Counted from the stretch's first letter, positions 39,302-50,850 are shown. The stretch is 64,000 bases of DNA from Thalassiosira profunda (GCA_036939355.1 JALLAP010000012.1:1-64000); one strand, 5' to 3'. Notes: a model not told the origin generated them from the sequence alone. A program made the numbers and translations.

Positions 39302-41057
39302 ATGAAAGCCAAGGTCAAAACCTACACGCTGTGGAGCCAAAACGACCTCCTCCCTGCATCCATGAGGAAGCGAGACGGTCCAATGGTGGGACCTCCCGAA
39401 GTACGAGCGGGCCGCCCTCTCCGCTCATTGGGTGGGCAACTTCTTCCAGATCCTCGAGGAGCCCAACTCCACTCTCGTCACCGACAAGAGCCTGGACCGC
39501 CTGCTGGAGGACAACATCGCCTTCCAGTTCGGAATCTTCGTCGCCGAGACGAAGCTCGTCGGTATCAACCAAAAGGCGGGCAACCTCCTGTTCAAGAACC
39601 GCCTCGAGGGCGAGAAGGCGAACCTGTTCCACCCCGACTGCACCAATCTCCTGCGCGAGCGCGACGGCACCATCTACGGGTACCCTTGCCGGAAAAAGCT
39701 GGCGCGGTACGCGGACGAGGAGCTCCCCGACGGCGAGGTGACGGTGTCGAAGATGACGATAGACAACAAGTTTGTTATGGGCGCCCTGATGGCGGCGAGC
39801 TACGAGGCAGATAACGACGACGAGATGGTCGAGAGCCTCCTGTACTCGGTCGAGCACGACCGCCTCCACGACGACGCCAAGTGCAACTCCAGCAAGGCCT
39901 CGATGCGATTGGAAGCCATCCTGGCCAAGGACAAGGCCATTCCGAGGGTCGTGCGGGACATGCTCCAGACCCGGTACGACGCCACCCGGCAGAACTCGGG
40001 CAACCGCTCCAACCACTCCAGCGTTTCCGACGAGCAGATGACTGCCACGGACAGAGCCCTGCTGCACTGGAATGCACGTCAAGGGACGGCGGCGAAGAAG
40101 TTCTTTGTCATGGGCCAGGGCACTGCCACTGGGGACACTCCGAAGAACAATGACAAGACGCCGTTCGTCGTTCCGGCCGACGGCACCGTGCTCCGGCCCG
40201 AGCATCCAAGCCAGGCCCCGGTCGTCTTCCGCAAAGCCGACTTCGTGCCCGGGCTCACCTACTTTGGTTTGCTCGAGCGGTGCAAGCCCATGAAGACCAA
40301 GGGCAAGACGAACTCGAAGCAGTGCGTGAAATTCCTCGACGATCGCATCTGTTTCACTGACGGCATCATGCGCTTTACGAACAAGTGGCAGTGGTGCAAC
40401 GGATACAACGTCGTCGAGGTGTGGTTCGAGCCGAAGAAGTACAAGCGCCCCAAGACGTCGAAGTCGTCCAAGAGCCCCGCGCCCTCCTCTGCCAAGTCGC
40501 CCGTCGTGAAGCCCAAGGCCGCCGCGGCCTCCGTCGCCCTCCCGGGCAGCAAGGCCAATGCCGCCGTGGCGTCCTCCCTGGCCAAGCAGTCCGTCGCCGT
40601 CTCGAGGAGCAAATCGCCCGTGGAGTCCTCGGCCAAGAAGCAGGCGTCTTCCACCTCGGCCGAGCAGCCAAAGGCCAAGCGCACCGTCGCGAGCAGCAAG
40701 TCCAAGAAGCAGAAGCCCTCCGTGGCTGCTTTCTTTGACCAACGCAAACAGCCCGGCGCCAGCTCTGCCGCTAGCGCCTCGCGCAAGCCGCCTCCTGCCA
40801 AAAAGCAGAAGATCTTTGACGCGAAGCACCTGTACGGCGCCGACGAAAGCGAGCCGCCGACTGAAAAGGAGTATGGCTCCGCGGCCAAGTACTTTGCGGC
40901 GAGGGCCGGACGGACGGGATGCGGTGAACTCCCTCCCTTTGACCAAAGCCTGGTGACGAATCACTGGCGTGCTCACAACAGGCGTGCCAAGGAGATCAAG
41001 CGCGAAAGGTCGGGCAAACCGGCCAAGGACTTTTTCGGGCGACCCAAGACGTCGTAG
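39302..41057 (+). CDS. Unrecognised Lys/Ser-rich protein (intact copy, possible frameshift)
   Basis: The main frame runs from about 39366 to 41057 and lacks an early ATG. An ATG at 39302 opens MKAKVKTYTLWSQNDLLPAS in another frame and would connect near 39380, just before WWDLPKYERAALSAHW, if one base were shifted. A real frameshift, a sequence error or an unrecognised upstream exon are all possible. The N-terminal half (FFQILEEPNSTLVTDKSLDR, NIAFQFGIFV) is globular. The central block PADGTVLRPEHPSQAPVVF to YNVVEVWFEPKKYKRPK is globular and duplicated at 37568. The last 200 residues are Lys/Ser/Ala-rich, with short FF motifs including KPSVAAFFDQ, which resembles a PCNA-binding box with Lys for Gln. 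The family is unknown; a nuclear protein is plausible from the basic tail. Confidence 0.5.
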
Positions 41058-41955
41058 ATGGATTGCAATCCAATGGGAGGGGGCAGTCGAGGCGAGTGGG
41101 CGCGTCGGTTGCGAGGGTCCTCAGCTGAATAGATCGCACATAACGGAAATACTAGCGTGCGCAGCTGAGCCCTCATTCTTGCAACCCGAAAATTGCAACA
41201 TCTGTCGTACGTTTTGTTGCGTCATCCTCTGCAGAGGTTGTTGCGTCAATCCTCCGATGTGGTTGCTGCGTCGTCCCCTTCGATTGATTGTTACTTGCAA
41301 CGAGCTCCGTCGGCTTCCCGAACGCCCTCCGTTTCTGCGGGACGTGTTCTTGGCCGCGTTCAGCGTGGGGTCGACGTCGGAGAGTACGTAGCACCTCGTC
41401 TCGTTCACGGTCACGGTCACGATCTCGTGGGAGGAGGGGTTGTTGATCTCGTTGGATGCCGCGCCAACAGGGATTGGGGCGGTGGCGACGCCGGGTTGGC
41501 TGCCGGTGAGCATCACGCAGAGTCAAGCATGGACCGAGGCAGCGCTGCCGCGGGCGTCTCCGACGGCTCCTCCGGAGAGGGTCCTGCGGACGGCCGAGGA
41601 CGCTGCGCTGGCAACGCAGCGGTTGTTGCGCTGCATCGTGAGCTGCACCAACGATGCCTCGGCACTAGACGTGGTGCGTGCAGTTAGAGCTAGCTGCAGT
41701 GCGGTTGTGCGTGCATCGAGGCCTTCGACGAGGCCGTCCTCGACGGCCACGCCCGCGACGTGGCGATGGAGGTGGTAGACGTGGGCGGCGTGGCGTGGGA
41801 TGGCCGACGCGGCTTGGGTGTGGGCGGCTGGAGCAAAAGTGAGGGAAAGAGGGCGCCATCTTGCTTCGTTCAAGAACGGAAAGCTCGACACGCGTCCACC
41901 TCTCGCTGAAACGAACGGAATCCTTCAAACAGAGACGCCATCCAAGCAAAAGATA
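41058..41955. other. Right half of the duplicated block
   Basis: 41058 to about 41620 is homologous to 37888-38520. The minus-strand frame 41121-41516 keeps several residues in common with 38125-38415 (LT.SQPGVA.AP, EI.NP, TRC, TSR), so an old exon on the minus strand is possible. 41620-41955 is the 3' flank of the tRNA gene, with no other feature seen. Confidence 0.4.
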
Positions 41956-42027
41956 TGGAGAAGACGGGGATCGAACCCGTGACCTTCCGCATGCAAAGCG
42001 GACGCGCTGCCACTGCGCCACATCCCC
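41956..42027 (-). tRNA. tRNA-Ala (UGC)
   Basis: The reverse complement of this 72-nt segment folds as a cloverleaf. The acceptor strands are GGGGATG and CTTCTCC. The D arm is GCGC/GCGC. The anticodon arm is TCCGC-TTTGCAT-GCGGA with anticodon TGC. The variable loop is 5 nt. The T arm is ACGGG-TTCGATC-CCCGT, and the discriminator base is A. The acceptor stem has the G3-U70 wobble pair, the main identity element for alanyl-tRNA synthetase, which confirms the assignment. There is one T-T mismatch at 6-67. CCA is not encoded and there is no intron, as usual for nuclear genes. A TTTT stretch a few bases downstream (41948-41951 on the plus strand as AAAA) can serve as the Pol III terminator. Confidence 0.95.
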
Positions 42028-42357
42028 TGCATGACACTTGTCGAGCGTGGTTGCATGCACCGACTTCGCGCCAAAAATAGATTTATGAACCACTGCGTGA
42101 AAGACTTCCCTCCGACCGACCTCTCTAGCCTGCGTGTGCGTGAGCAGGCGTGAGCGAGGTGGCCGGGCTGGTGCGCAAGGCGCAAAGGGCTGTGGTAGAA
42201 ACGACGACGGCCGCGCCCAGCCCCGTTGCCCAGGTTTCGCGGCGATTGTGATGCGAGGGTGAGGTGCCGCATCAGCACATCTCCAAGCGACTGTCGTCGG
42301 GCCTCTATTGCAGTCGCCGCCTCCCCACCAACCTCTCGCCTCGTCAGTCACCCACCA
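42028..42357. other. 5' flanks of the tRNA and apyrase genes
   Basis: 330 bp between the divergent tRNA-Ala and apyrase genes. The TATTGCAGTCG word near 42308 is about 45 bp upstream of the apyrase ATG. No other gene is supported. Confidence 0.4.
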
Positions 42358-43692
42358 ATGACCCCGGACTTCGGCTACGGCGTCGCCATCGACGCCGGCT
42401 CGTCCGGCTCCCGAATCTACCTCTACCGATGGCCGAGGGGGGCGCTTGCGGGAGGGATCGCCTCGGAGGCCTTCGTCAAGGTCGAGAAGGAGGCGCTGTT
42501 TCACGACGAGCGGGCGCCGGGCATCAACGACGACAACGGGATCGGCATCGACCTGCTGGAGGAGTTGGTGGCGCTCGCGGGGGAGGCACTGCCCTCCGGC
42601 GTCGATCCGAGCAACGTTCCCATATATCTAGGCGCCACTGCGGGCATGCGCATCTTAGACCCCGACGCCGAGGCGGACATCATGTCACGCGTCCGAATGC
42701 TACTGCACAGCTCGGAGTTTCTCTTTCGGGACGAGTGGGCGCGAACGATCTCAGGAGAGGAGGAGGGCGCCTACGATTGGCTGGTGGCCAACTACCTCAA
42801 GAACGACGGCAACTTTCCCACGCCGGACACCGTGTATGGAGCGCTGGATTTGGGAGGTGCGAGCACGCAGATTTCGTTCTTATCAACCGTGGGAGACCAT
42901 CAGTTTCCTTTGCGGATCGATGACGCGGAGTATCCGTTGTACACCCAGAGCTTTCTTTATTACGGGGTGGATCAGGCGCGTATGAAATACGACCAGCGAT
43001 GCAAGAAGACGAACCCGTGTTATCCCACTGGCTACACTGATGAAACCTCTGGTGTATCAGGATCGAGCGACTGGAATGAATGCCTCAGCAGCGTGGCTCA
43101 ACTCTTTGACCAAACCTCGAATTGCAAAGGGCTGAGATGCTTGATGGGCAGTGCGGACAGACCACCAATTGACGAAAGCCACAAATTTGTTGCAATGTCC
43201 GCGTTTGTCTATGCGTGGGATTTTCTCGGCCTGAAAGTCGGCGCCGAGACGGAGGATTTGCAAGCATTGAATGCAAAGGCGCAGCGAGTATGCGCCATGC
43301 CCCACCGCCAGCAAATAGCCCGCTACGAGCGACACATGCTATACAAATCGGAGAAGAGAAGGGCAGAAATGCCGCACGCCCAATGCTTCAACGCTGCCTT
43401 CGCATATACGCTCCTGCACACCGCGTACGGAATGCCGGTCTCGCGGACTCCGATAGAGATTTACGACGACATCGATGGCACCAAGGCCCAGTGGGCCCTG
43501 GGACTCATGCTGGTAGAGGCCAACAAGCTTGAGCCGATCTTCAAAGAGAGCGAGCAACAGCTGGACTTATACGGCGTGGCCGAGGCGTACAATCTCGTCT
43601 TTTTATTGTCGGCGGCTGCAATGATAGTGCTCACATCATGGGCCTTTCGCTACGTACCCTGTCGACTGAAAAAATCGCCGGACGCCGAATAA
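42358..43692 (+). CDS. GDA1/CD39-family nucleoside di/triphosphatase (apyrase)
   Basis: A single exon of 444 aa from the ATG at 42358. Apyrase conserved regions are clear: ACR1 IDAGSSGSRIYLYRW (about 11), ACR2 YLGATAGMRIL (about 91), ACR3 GEEEGAYDWLVANYL (about 132) and ACR4 GALDLGGASTQISF (about 162). A late MSAFVYAWDFLGL segment is ACR5-like. Paired Cys residues in the second half suggest disulphides. A hydrophobic segment near the C-terminus (YNLVFLLSAAAMIVLTSWAF) is followed by a basic tail, indicating a membrane anchor. Such enzymes hydrolyse nucleoside di- and triphosphates in the Golgi/ER lumen or outside the cell, often to clear the UDP or GDP made by glycosyltransferases. No N-terminal membrane segment is visible from this start, so a short upstream exon with a leader is possible. 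Confidence 0.9.
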   Translation: MTPDFGYGVAIDAGSSGSRIYLYRWPRGALAGGIASEAFVKVEKEALFHDERAPGINDDNGIGIDLLEELVALAGEALPSGVDPSNVPIYLGATAGMRILDPDAEADIMSRVRMLLHSSEFLFRDEWARTISGEEEGAYDWLVANYLKNDGNFPTPDTVYGALDLGGASTQISFLSTVGDHQFPLRIDDAEYPLYTQSFLYYGVDQARMKYDQRCKKTNPCYPTGYTDETSGVSGSSDWNECLSSVAQLFDQTSNCKGLRCLMGSADRPPIDESHKFVAMSAFVYAWDFLGLKVGAETEDLQALNAKAQRVCAMPHRQQIARYERHMLYKSEKRRAEMPHAQCFNAAFAYTLLHTAYGMPVSRTPIEIYDDIDGTKAQWALGLMLVEANKLEPIFKESEQQLDLYGVAEAYNLVFLLSAAAMIVLTSWAFRYVPCRLKKSPDAE

Positions 43693-43789
43693 TCGCTGTT
43701 ACCTCTGGTGGATCTCACTTGCAATAGAATGCACATAACAAAGCTATAACAGATACTATACAACGACAAAATCGTGGCCCCGCCTACAA

Positions 43790-46159
43790 TCAAGAACATT
43801 CCAGCACATCCAGCAAGATCTTGTGAAAGCGTTTGTCGTTCAGGATGGCTCTGTGTTCTGCATTCGGTATCTCGTGTACCATCACGTCGCACGATTCTTT
43901 CCAGGTTCGGCAATGCTGCAGTGACCAGTATGGAACCGTTCCGTCCCCCGATTTTTGCTCGACGTCTCCTCCGATGACGGACTGCGGAGTCTTCTTCGTC
44001 TCGCTGATCACTCCATCCTTAATGCTGTGAGTTGCACTGCCTTCGTCGCTCAGTTTCGCCTTTTTGTCCAGTATGAACAATTGCTGCAAACGGTTTGCAT
44101 CCGACGAGGATATGCGAACGGACGGGTTGCGCTGGTAAACACAGCCCACTTCGGTGTCCAGGTTGATTCCGTAGATTGCAGTCACTTTACTGACAGGCGG
44201 TGGCTGCCATCCCGATATAGACAGAGGTCCCATCGGATCGGTACCGTACGTCTCTTTGGCTAAGGTATGCGCAGATGTGAGACCTTCCATCTGCATGATC
44301 TGTTTGCAATTGCTCGAGCTGTAAGAAATGTCCAGAGTCTTCTTTCCCGTTCGGTAATGCTTTTTGACGTTCTCGAGACGCTGGCTCCTGACGATTGTAG
44401 ATGCATCCGAGGAGACCTTGTTGGGTTCCCATTTCACCTTGAACTCTACACTTTCAGGTTTCGGAGGGGACAAGAATATCCCATATCTAACGCGCTCTGT
44501 CGTTTCCAACCTGGCAATGAAATCGTAGAGCAGCCCTGCTTCCCCACCATCCTCACTATTCTTCACGCTGCACGCCATCAGTCCCTTCTTCCAGTCTACC
44601 CGCCCACTTTCACCTATCACTCTTATTTCTCCGAGCAGAGCAGCGCCAAGGTCGGCTCCTCTCTTTGCGCCTCTGTAAAAGCAACATCCTAGCTTCCACA
44701 TGACTGAGCAAGGACAGCAACAAATCCAGCTGACGAGCCACCAAACAAAGCGAAATGGCCAAGTGATATCAAGGACGCAAATTCCTTTTGGTTGGGTTGG
44801 AGCGGATCCCGTTCCTGGCTCTTCGAGCGCGAGCTGAATGAATGGAAATGTGCTCAACGTTTCCTCGATAGTTGGTGGACATGCAAGCAACCACGTCGTG
44901 TCTTTCAGACTCAATTGGAGCGAAGACCGCTGCCGACTTCCTTGGGTAACCTCCACAAAGTCGGTCCTCACAGTGATGTGCTCGCCTATGGAAATGGCCA
45001 GCCTCAGCTTGCTCGGAGGGAGCCTTTTGCGGTTGTACACAAATGACTTCAGAGGCAGGGTTTGGGCGGGCAGGGTGATGCGCAGCGACGATTCATTGCG
45101 CACGATGACCGGAGGCACTGCCGGTGCGCGCGGGAAGGTGCTGTCGTCTGCGGACAGCCCCAACTTCTCTGGACAGAATGCTCCAAACGAGGCCTCCACT
45201 GGGAAGAGCCAAAGGCCACTGCCCAGCGACCGGCCCATCATCAACCCCTCGTCTTTCTCCAAAAACGCTTCCAAGCCCATCTTGTCACCGTCGATCATGC
45301 ATCGTACCGTCTTTTGCGCACCGACGTGAGGGGCTCCCACGGGGACATATGAGTGCACGTGTCTATCAATGGAGCAGTGCTTTCATTAGAACAAAAGACG
45401 GGCAAATGCACACAACACCAACTCCACTCACTTGTCTATCCACGCTTTCCCCTCTTCCTTTCCCAGTTTGCGCAGCACGAAGTTCAGCAGGTAATGGCCA
45501 GTCTTGCACCCCATGCTGTGGCACAATAGCACCACTGGCCTGTTGTCTGATCGTTTGTACAATCGTTCGACCTTTCCCATTGTGTCCGTGAAGTACCCGT
45601 CGCGAGATTCGAGCTCGCTGGGCGGTATGCGCCAATCGTAAGGGGCGGCGTCCAAATCTACCTCTTCCCGGTATCCCTTCTCTTTGAGCAACTTGAGAAC
45701 GGGGCCGAAGACGTAGCTCGCGCTCTCGGTCAACGCCCCCGGCGCGAGGTAGTCCACCCCGGCCAGCCCCGGCACCGGACGAACAACCACCCCCTCCTTT
45801 TCTCTTACCATGTCGGACCGCAGCCGCATGTGCCACACCCATTTGCTTTTGCACTCCATCTGTTTCGCGTACTCCTGGTGCATCTCCTCCGACGTCCGCT
45901 CAGTGGGATCGCCCGCCTCCGCCCGTAGGTCGCGCATGCTCTCACGCCGCCGCTCGTTCTTGCGCAGCGCCCCGCCCACGTGCAACGAATTGAATCCGGC
46001 CGAGGCGATGTTGATCCAGACGCGCTTGCCCTCCCATGATTTGTGGGGTGATTTTTGGATGGTGAGGCCGCTGGACATGAAACCGGGGATGATGAGCACG
46101 GGATGCCCCGCCCGGCTCGGCGCGGGAAGGGCGGCGAGCTTCTTCTTCTTCGGCGCCAT
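43790..46159 (-). CDS. LCAT/PDAT-like acyltransferase or phospholipase
   Basis: Exons 46159-45432 and 45362-43790 (69-nt intron, phase 2) give 766 aa. The junction WIDK-HVHSYVPVGAPHVGA matches the DKYVxxFVxxxxPxxG region of lecithin:cholesterol acyltransferase relatives. Family landmarks are HPVLIIPGFMSSGL (oxyanion loop, about 20), PYDWRIPP, the nucleophile motif LLCHSMGCKTGHYLL (Ser about 225), GDGTVPYWSL (Asp about 720) and PNAEHRAIL (His about 745). An insertion of about 350 residues (about 310-660) between Ser and Asp is unusual; it includes a Cys-rich hydrophobic segment (FRFVWWLVSWICCCPCSV) that may anchor to a membrane. LCAT/PDAT enzymes move acyl chains from phospholipids to sterols or diacylglycerol, and some are phospholipases. 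The activity here is not distinguishable. Confidence 0.85.
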
Positions 46160-46682
46160 TTGCAAAATGTTACGAAGGGACAGCTATGATGGGATGTGGT
46201 GGATGTGTGGGTGCATGACACAAGAGAGCAAGGATGCACCGTGGGAGCCGCCGACGAAAAATGTAAATGAGCCTTGCAAAATACCCAAACGGGCCACGCG
46301 CCTCCTCCCCTCGACCCAGCAGCGACTGAACCAAACACCTGCCTTGGCTCCGGCTCCTGGGCCGCGGTTTGGTCAGCGTCGTGAGCTCTCAGCGGAGATC
46401 TTTGGACTTTGCAAAAGATCTCCTCAACCAAATTTGTACCGCGTAGCTACTTCTCCCCCCAAATTCTGTAGTATTCCTCTGTACAGTTTTTACTTCTTCT
46501 TGAAGCTTTTGTAGAGATACCCATCTGGTCGGACATCGCGGCAACTTCGCCGCTTCGGTTTTGTTTTGTCCGGCCCGCCCGATAAAACTGCACAGCAACA
46601 GACAAAGGCGACCGAGGAGTTGCTACGATATCTAAAACCACAACACAATAAACACAACAACGGGAGGCAAGACGAGGAGAAC
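46160..46682. promoter_or_regulatory. Divergent 5' region of the LCAT-like and PAS-TRP genes
   Basis: 523 bp separate the two start codons. ATTTTGCAA abuts the LCAT-like ATG on the minus strand. There is no supported coding sequence. The region presumably holds both promoters; this is inferred from layout. Confidence 0.45.
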
Positions 46683-49600
46683 ATGCCGGAGACCGCGGAG
46701 ACAGTGGGCGGCGGCGGGGGCGGCGGCGGCCGCACCAGCAGCCCTGGCCGCGGCGCCAGCCCCGGCCGCGGAAAGTGGGCCGCGGTCCGCGGCCGGGTCC
46801 GCAGCGGCAGCACCTCCTCCGCCTCCTCCGCCGATCAGGCCACAACCCGCCGCCCCAAGCTCCTCACCACCATGAAGCGGACCTCCTTCCGCTTCTCCGG
46901 GCGGCACATCCAGCGGGGCGAGGCCGACATTCCCGAGGAGGGGGGCGACCTCCACAAGCACTTCAAGACGTGCGCCTCCCTCACGCGCATCCGGGAGGAG
47001 TTCCGGAACGCGCTGGGCGAGGACGCCGAGCGCCATTTGGGGTTCGGGCTCAACGTCTGCGCGCGGCCGCAGGAGGAGACGGGGCGGTTGCTCCTCCATT
47101 CCATCGGGCTGAATGCCGAGTTGATCGCGCACGGCGGGGGCGGGACGGCCGTGGCGCAGTCGCGGGTGAACCAGTTCATCTTTCAGGAGCTGCTGCCGGT
47201 GAGTCTGTTGACGGGGGACACATCATGTGCACTTAATTGCAATTCATGCATATTTTCTCACCATATATTTATTCTGTCTCTGGGCCTGTGCACTCCATTG
47301 AATGCGAATTGCAATGTTGCAAATCCACTCTCTGCAACAGGCGTACCCTTCAGCGATCATCGAGGTGGATGACAAGGGATGCATCCCCTTTGTCGAGCCC
47401 ATCGTGCAATGGATCGAGGCCCGGCGCGCCATCCGCAAGTGGAAGCTCGACACCGACCGCTCCCGCCAGAAGGTGGCCCTCGTCGCCGCCAAGCTCCGGC
47501 GGAGCATCACCGTCGCGGCCGCCAAGCATGAGTACATCCCAGATTCCGACTCGGAGGATGGGAAACGGCCGTCCCCGCGGAGGGAGCTGAAGAAGCCGGC
47601 CTCGAGCCGGAGCATGTCGCGCTTCGGGGCGTTCCTGGCGGGGGGGTCGGCGATGGAAAAGCAGGCCCGGATGGAGCTGAAGATGATCGTGGACAGCGCA
47701 GACGATGCCATGTTCTGCATCGACGAGAAGGGCAAGATTCTGCTGACCAACCAGGCGGCGATGAAGAAGTTTGGATACTCGCGGAGGGAGCTTACCGGGG
47801 CCAACATCTCTGTGATTTGCAATGCGAACGACGCGCCGAACCACCACAAGTACCTGGAGCGGTGAGTATCGTACCTCTGAAGATATTCTCTTCGGATTGG
47901 CAATCCCTGCTCATCTTATTCCTTTTGCTACAGCTACATTAAGACGGGCGAGAAGAGGGTCATGGGCAAGAAGCGGGAGCTCCTCGCACGGAAAAAAGAT
48001 GGTTCGACATTCACCATCGAGTTGGGGCTGACGGAGGTAAAGCTAGGCGGGGGCAAGTTCATTTTCTGCGGCTTCTGCAAAGACATGACGGAGTTAAAAA
48101 GCCACCGGAGGTCCCTCGAACTGGGCGAGGGCGCCAGCGAGTCGTTCGACAAGGGGGGAGAGAACGAAGGGGTGCAAAATAAGCAAGCTCGCGGCATCCC
48201 TCCGTTGGTGGAGTGGTGCCTCACGATTCTCTCGGAATTCGTGGATCACCACGGAGGCCTTCGGGATCACGGGGGAACGGGAAGGAATGACGACGACGAG
48301 TCGTCGATGGACAATTCGACCGACTTGACGGCATCGTTCAGCAGCTTGAAAGGATTCAATCAAGAGAGCTCTCCTATCACAATGAGAGACACAATGGTGG
48401 TTGAAAAGGTCGCAGCGATCCCCAACCTCTTGGAGGAACTGCTGCTTGTGGACGACCCCGAAGCGCGGAGCCGCGTCTTCGACATGAGCATCGTGCACAA
48501 AGTGTTGTTCACCGCCGAATCGCTCGGGGATGGAGAGTGGTTGATTCGGATGCTGGACAAAAGCATTCGCGTCCAAAAGCAGAAGGTCTTGGACGCAAAC
48601 CTCACGGGCGCTGATCTCGACACTGCCGAAGGCCGCGCCTATCAGTTGCAGGTGGCGATGGCGCAGGAAGAGTGCCGGTTCTTGGCAGAGGCCGCCATTT
48701 TCTACCTTGAGAGGGTTAGCGAATTGAACATCCAGGACGATCTGTTCGTTTTCCACCACTTGCAGATGGAAGCCGCAGTTGCACAAGGAGGGGAAGTCGC
48801 AGACATGATCAGCACGGGCGACGTACATCATTTCCAAATGCACCGCAACAGCCTGTTCGATGCAGTGGGCGGGCTGAACGGTCTCATCAGAAGGATTTCT
48901 GTCTTGGAAGACGACTTGGTGAAGAGAGCCGCGGCCACGCAGGTTGTCCGGCGCTTGCTCGACAAGATCATGTTCTCTCCCTTTGCCACCTTGGCCGCCC
49001 TGTTTGACGGCATCAACCACTTGTTGTTGATTATCTGCTTTCGCGTGGGACCAGCTCCGGCCTTGTTTCATCTGGCGAAGAACGACTCCACATTCGCAAC
49101 GCAACAATACCTGATATCATCGGCCACACTTATGTCCAGCGTGGCGTACTTCGGAACCAAGTCCGTTCACCAGAACATGGCGAAGTACGCCCTGAGCGAG
49201 AACCTATTTTGGAGTGATCTGTGGACGTTCTGGAGCTTTCTGGATATTTTTCCACTGATGATGGTGTTGTTCTGCTCTGTTGCGGTTGACTTTGTGCTCT
49301 ACCAGAGGGCACGCGCTGACGTTGGCGACAGCGATATTCCCTTTCTCCTGCGGACGGCGATTGCGATTACGACGCCCTTCCTATGGCTGCGGATCATGGC
49401 CTTCGTCAAAGTGCGCAACAAGCAGCTGGCCACCTTCATTCTTTGCACCGTCGAGATCATGAAGGACATTAAGTGGTTTCTCCTGGTTTTGTTTGCGGCC
49501 ATGGCGTCCTTCGCTCAGATGTGGGTCTCCTTTACGTTCGAACCGAGCCATCTGGAGAGCTCTTACATTATGGAAGGCTACATGAAAGCTTACACGATGA

Positions 49601-50765
49601 TGCTCGGTGATCTGGACGCAGATGCATTGCGCACGCACCCTCTCATCGCGGTCCTGTTCGTCGTGTATACCTTTGGGGTGACGATTGTCCTCCTCAACAT
49701 CCTGTGAGTCTCTTGCTCATGTATACATGCCCTGACGAAGTTACTCGGACACCGGAACACTGACTGCCTCTTTTTTTTTTGCTGCCAATCAACAGGATTG
49801 CCATCGTCAGCGACTCCTATCAGAACTCCTTCGTCTCCAGCAAAATGATGCTGGGCAAAGCTCGTGTGATGTTTTGTTCGGAGTTGCTCTCGATCAAAAC
49901 TTTTCATCATATGTGGATGGCCGGAAAGACGGGCAACATGCGAGCGAGGGTCAACTATCTCTTCGCCGGCGTTGCCCTGTTTCATCTGATGATGATCACG
50001 GGCACGGTGAACGAGAAGATGCGCCAGCAATCTCTTTGCCTCGAGGATGGAGGACTCTTTCATCCGGGGACAGTCAAGCTGGAGGCCGCCCTGGTCTTCA
50101 CGTTCCTCTTTGGGATGCTTTTCGCGGAGAAGAAGATCATCGCGTACGTTCTCGAAGAATTCAACGACACTGGCGGCCTGAAACACAGCCTCGAGGGCAA
50201 GCCGTCGTCGCGGATCCAGAGTGCAGTGAATTGGTTCGTGAAGCACGCGTTCTCCGCTCTTAGCAGCTCATTCGACTCGCTCTTCGATCGGGAGGACACC
50301 CTCAATGCTTTGGGCAATTCGCCTGGGGCGCACCATGAAAATCGGGAGGAAAAGGCGCTTCAGCGGTCCATTGACAAAACGCGGAAGCAGCTAAAGAGCG
50401 AGTTCAAGGGGATGTTCAACCAGTTGCAGCTATCCCTTACCGAGATGGAGGCGCAAAACAAAGCAGACATGTCGAAAATTGAGGCGCACATTTCCAAGGC
50501 AATCGCTTCATCCATCCAGGAGACGCAACAGCTGATGGTGCAAGCCGCACAATTGCCGCAATCATTCGATTTCGCACCGTCGTCGCAGCATCAAGTGGCG
50601 CAACAACAAATCGTTCGTGACGATGCCAGCTCCGAGGGCAGCCACAGCTCTTTATCAATGGATGGAATCATTGGCTCGCTCCCTGCCAGTAGCATAGAAA
50701 GGCCCGGAGACAAATTCCATCAGGTTGTGTTAGAGGCGACCAAGAGCCGGGAAGAATCGAATTGA
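46683..50765 (+). CDS. PAS-domain TRP-like ion channel
   Basis: Four exons, 46683-47198, 47341-47861, 47934-49703 and 49796-50765 (introns 142, 72 and 92 nt), give 1,258 aa with exact frame closure. After a disordered N-terminus and a conserved-looking helical module (FKTCASLTRIREEFRNAL; QAYPSAIIEV-type junction), a PAS domain spans about 285-400: MIVDSADDAMFCIDEKGKI, MKKFGYSRRELTGANIS, then FTIELGLTEVKLGGGKF and FCGFCKDMTELK. It has no LOV-type GxNCRFLQ, so no flavin photochemistry is expected. Residues about 430-700 are helical. At least six membrane segments follow (about 700-945), ending in a pore-like AYTMMLGDLDADAL and VYTFGVTIVLLNILIAIVSD, the TRP/polycystin signature. The long cytosolic tail has a coiled coil. 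A sensor-gated cation channel is inferred. Confidence 0.8.
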
Positions 50766-50850
50766 TACGGTGATTGCAAGAGTGATAGATTTGTTGTATG
50801 TAAAGGATTGGCCAAGTGCTGTTATTCGTTGAGTTGGCCAGTTCTATTGG

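Noticed and set aside
47680..48100. LOV photoreceptor in the channel protein
   Set aside because: The PAS domain lacks the GxNCRFLQ motif; the corresponding stretch is GANISVICNANDAP, without the conserved photoactive Cys context.
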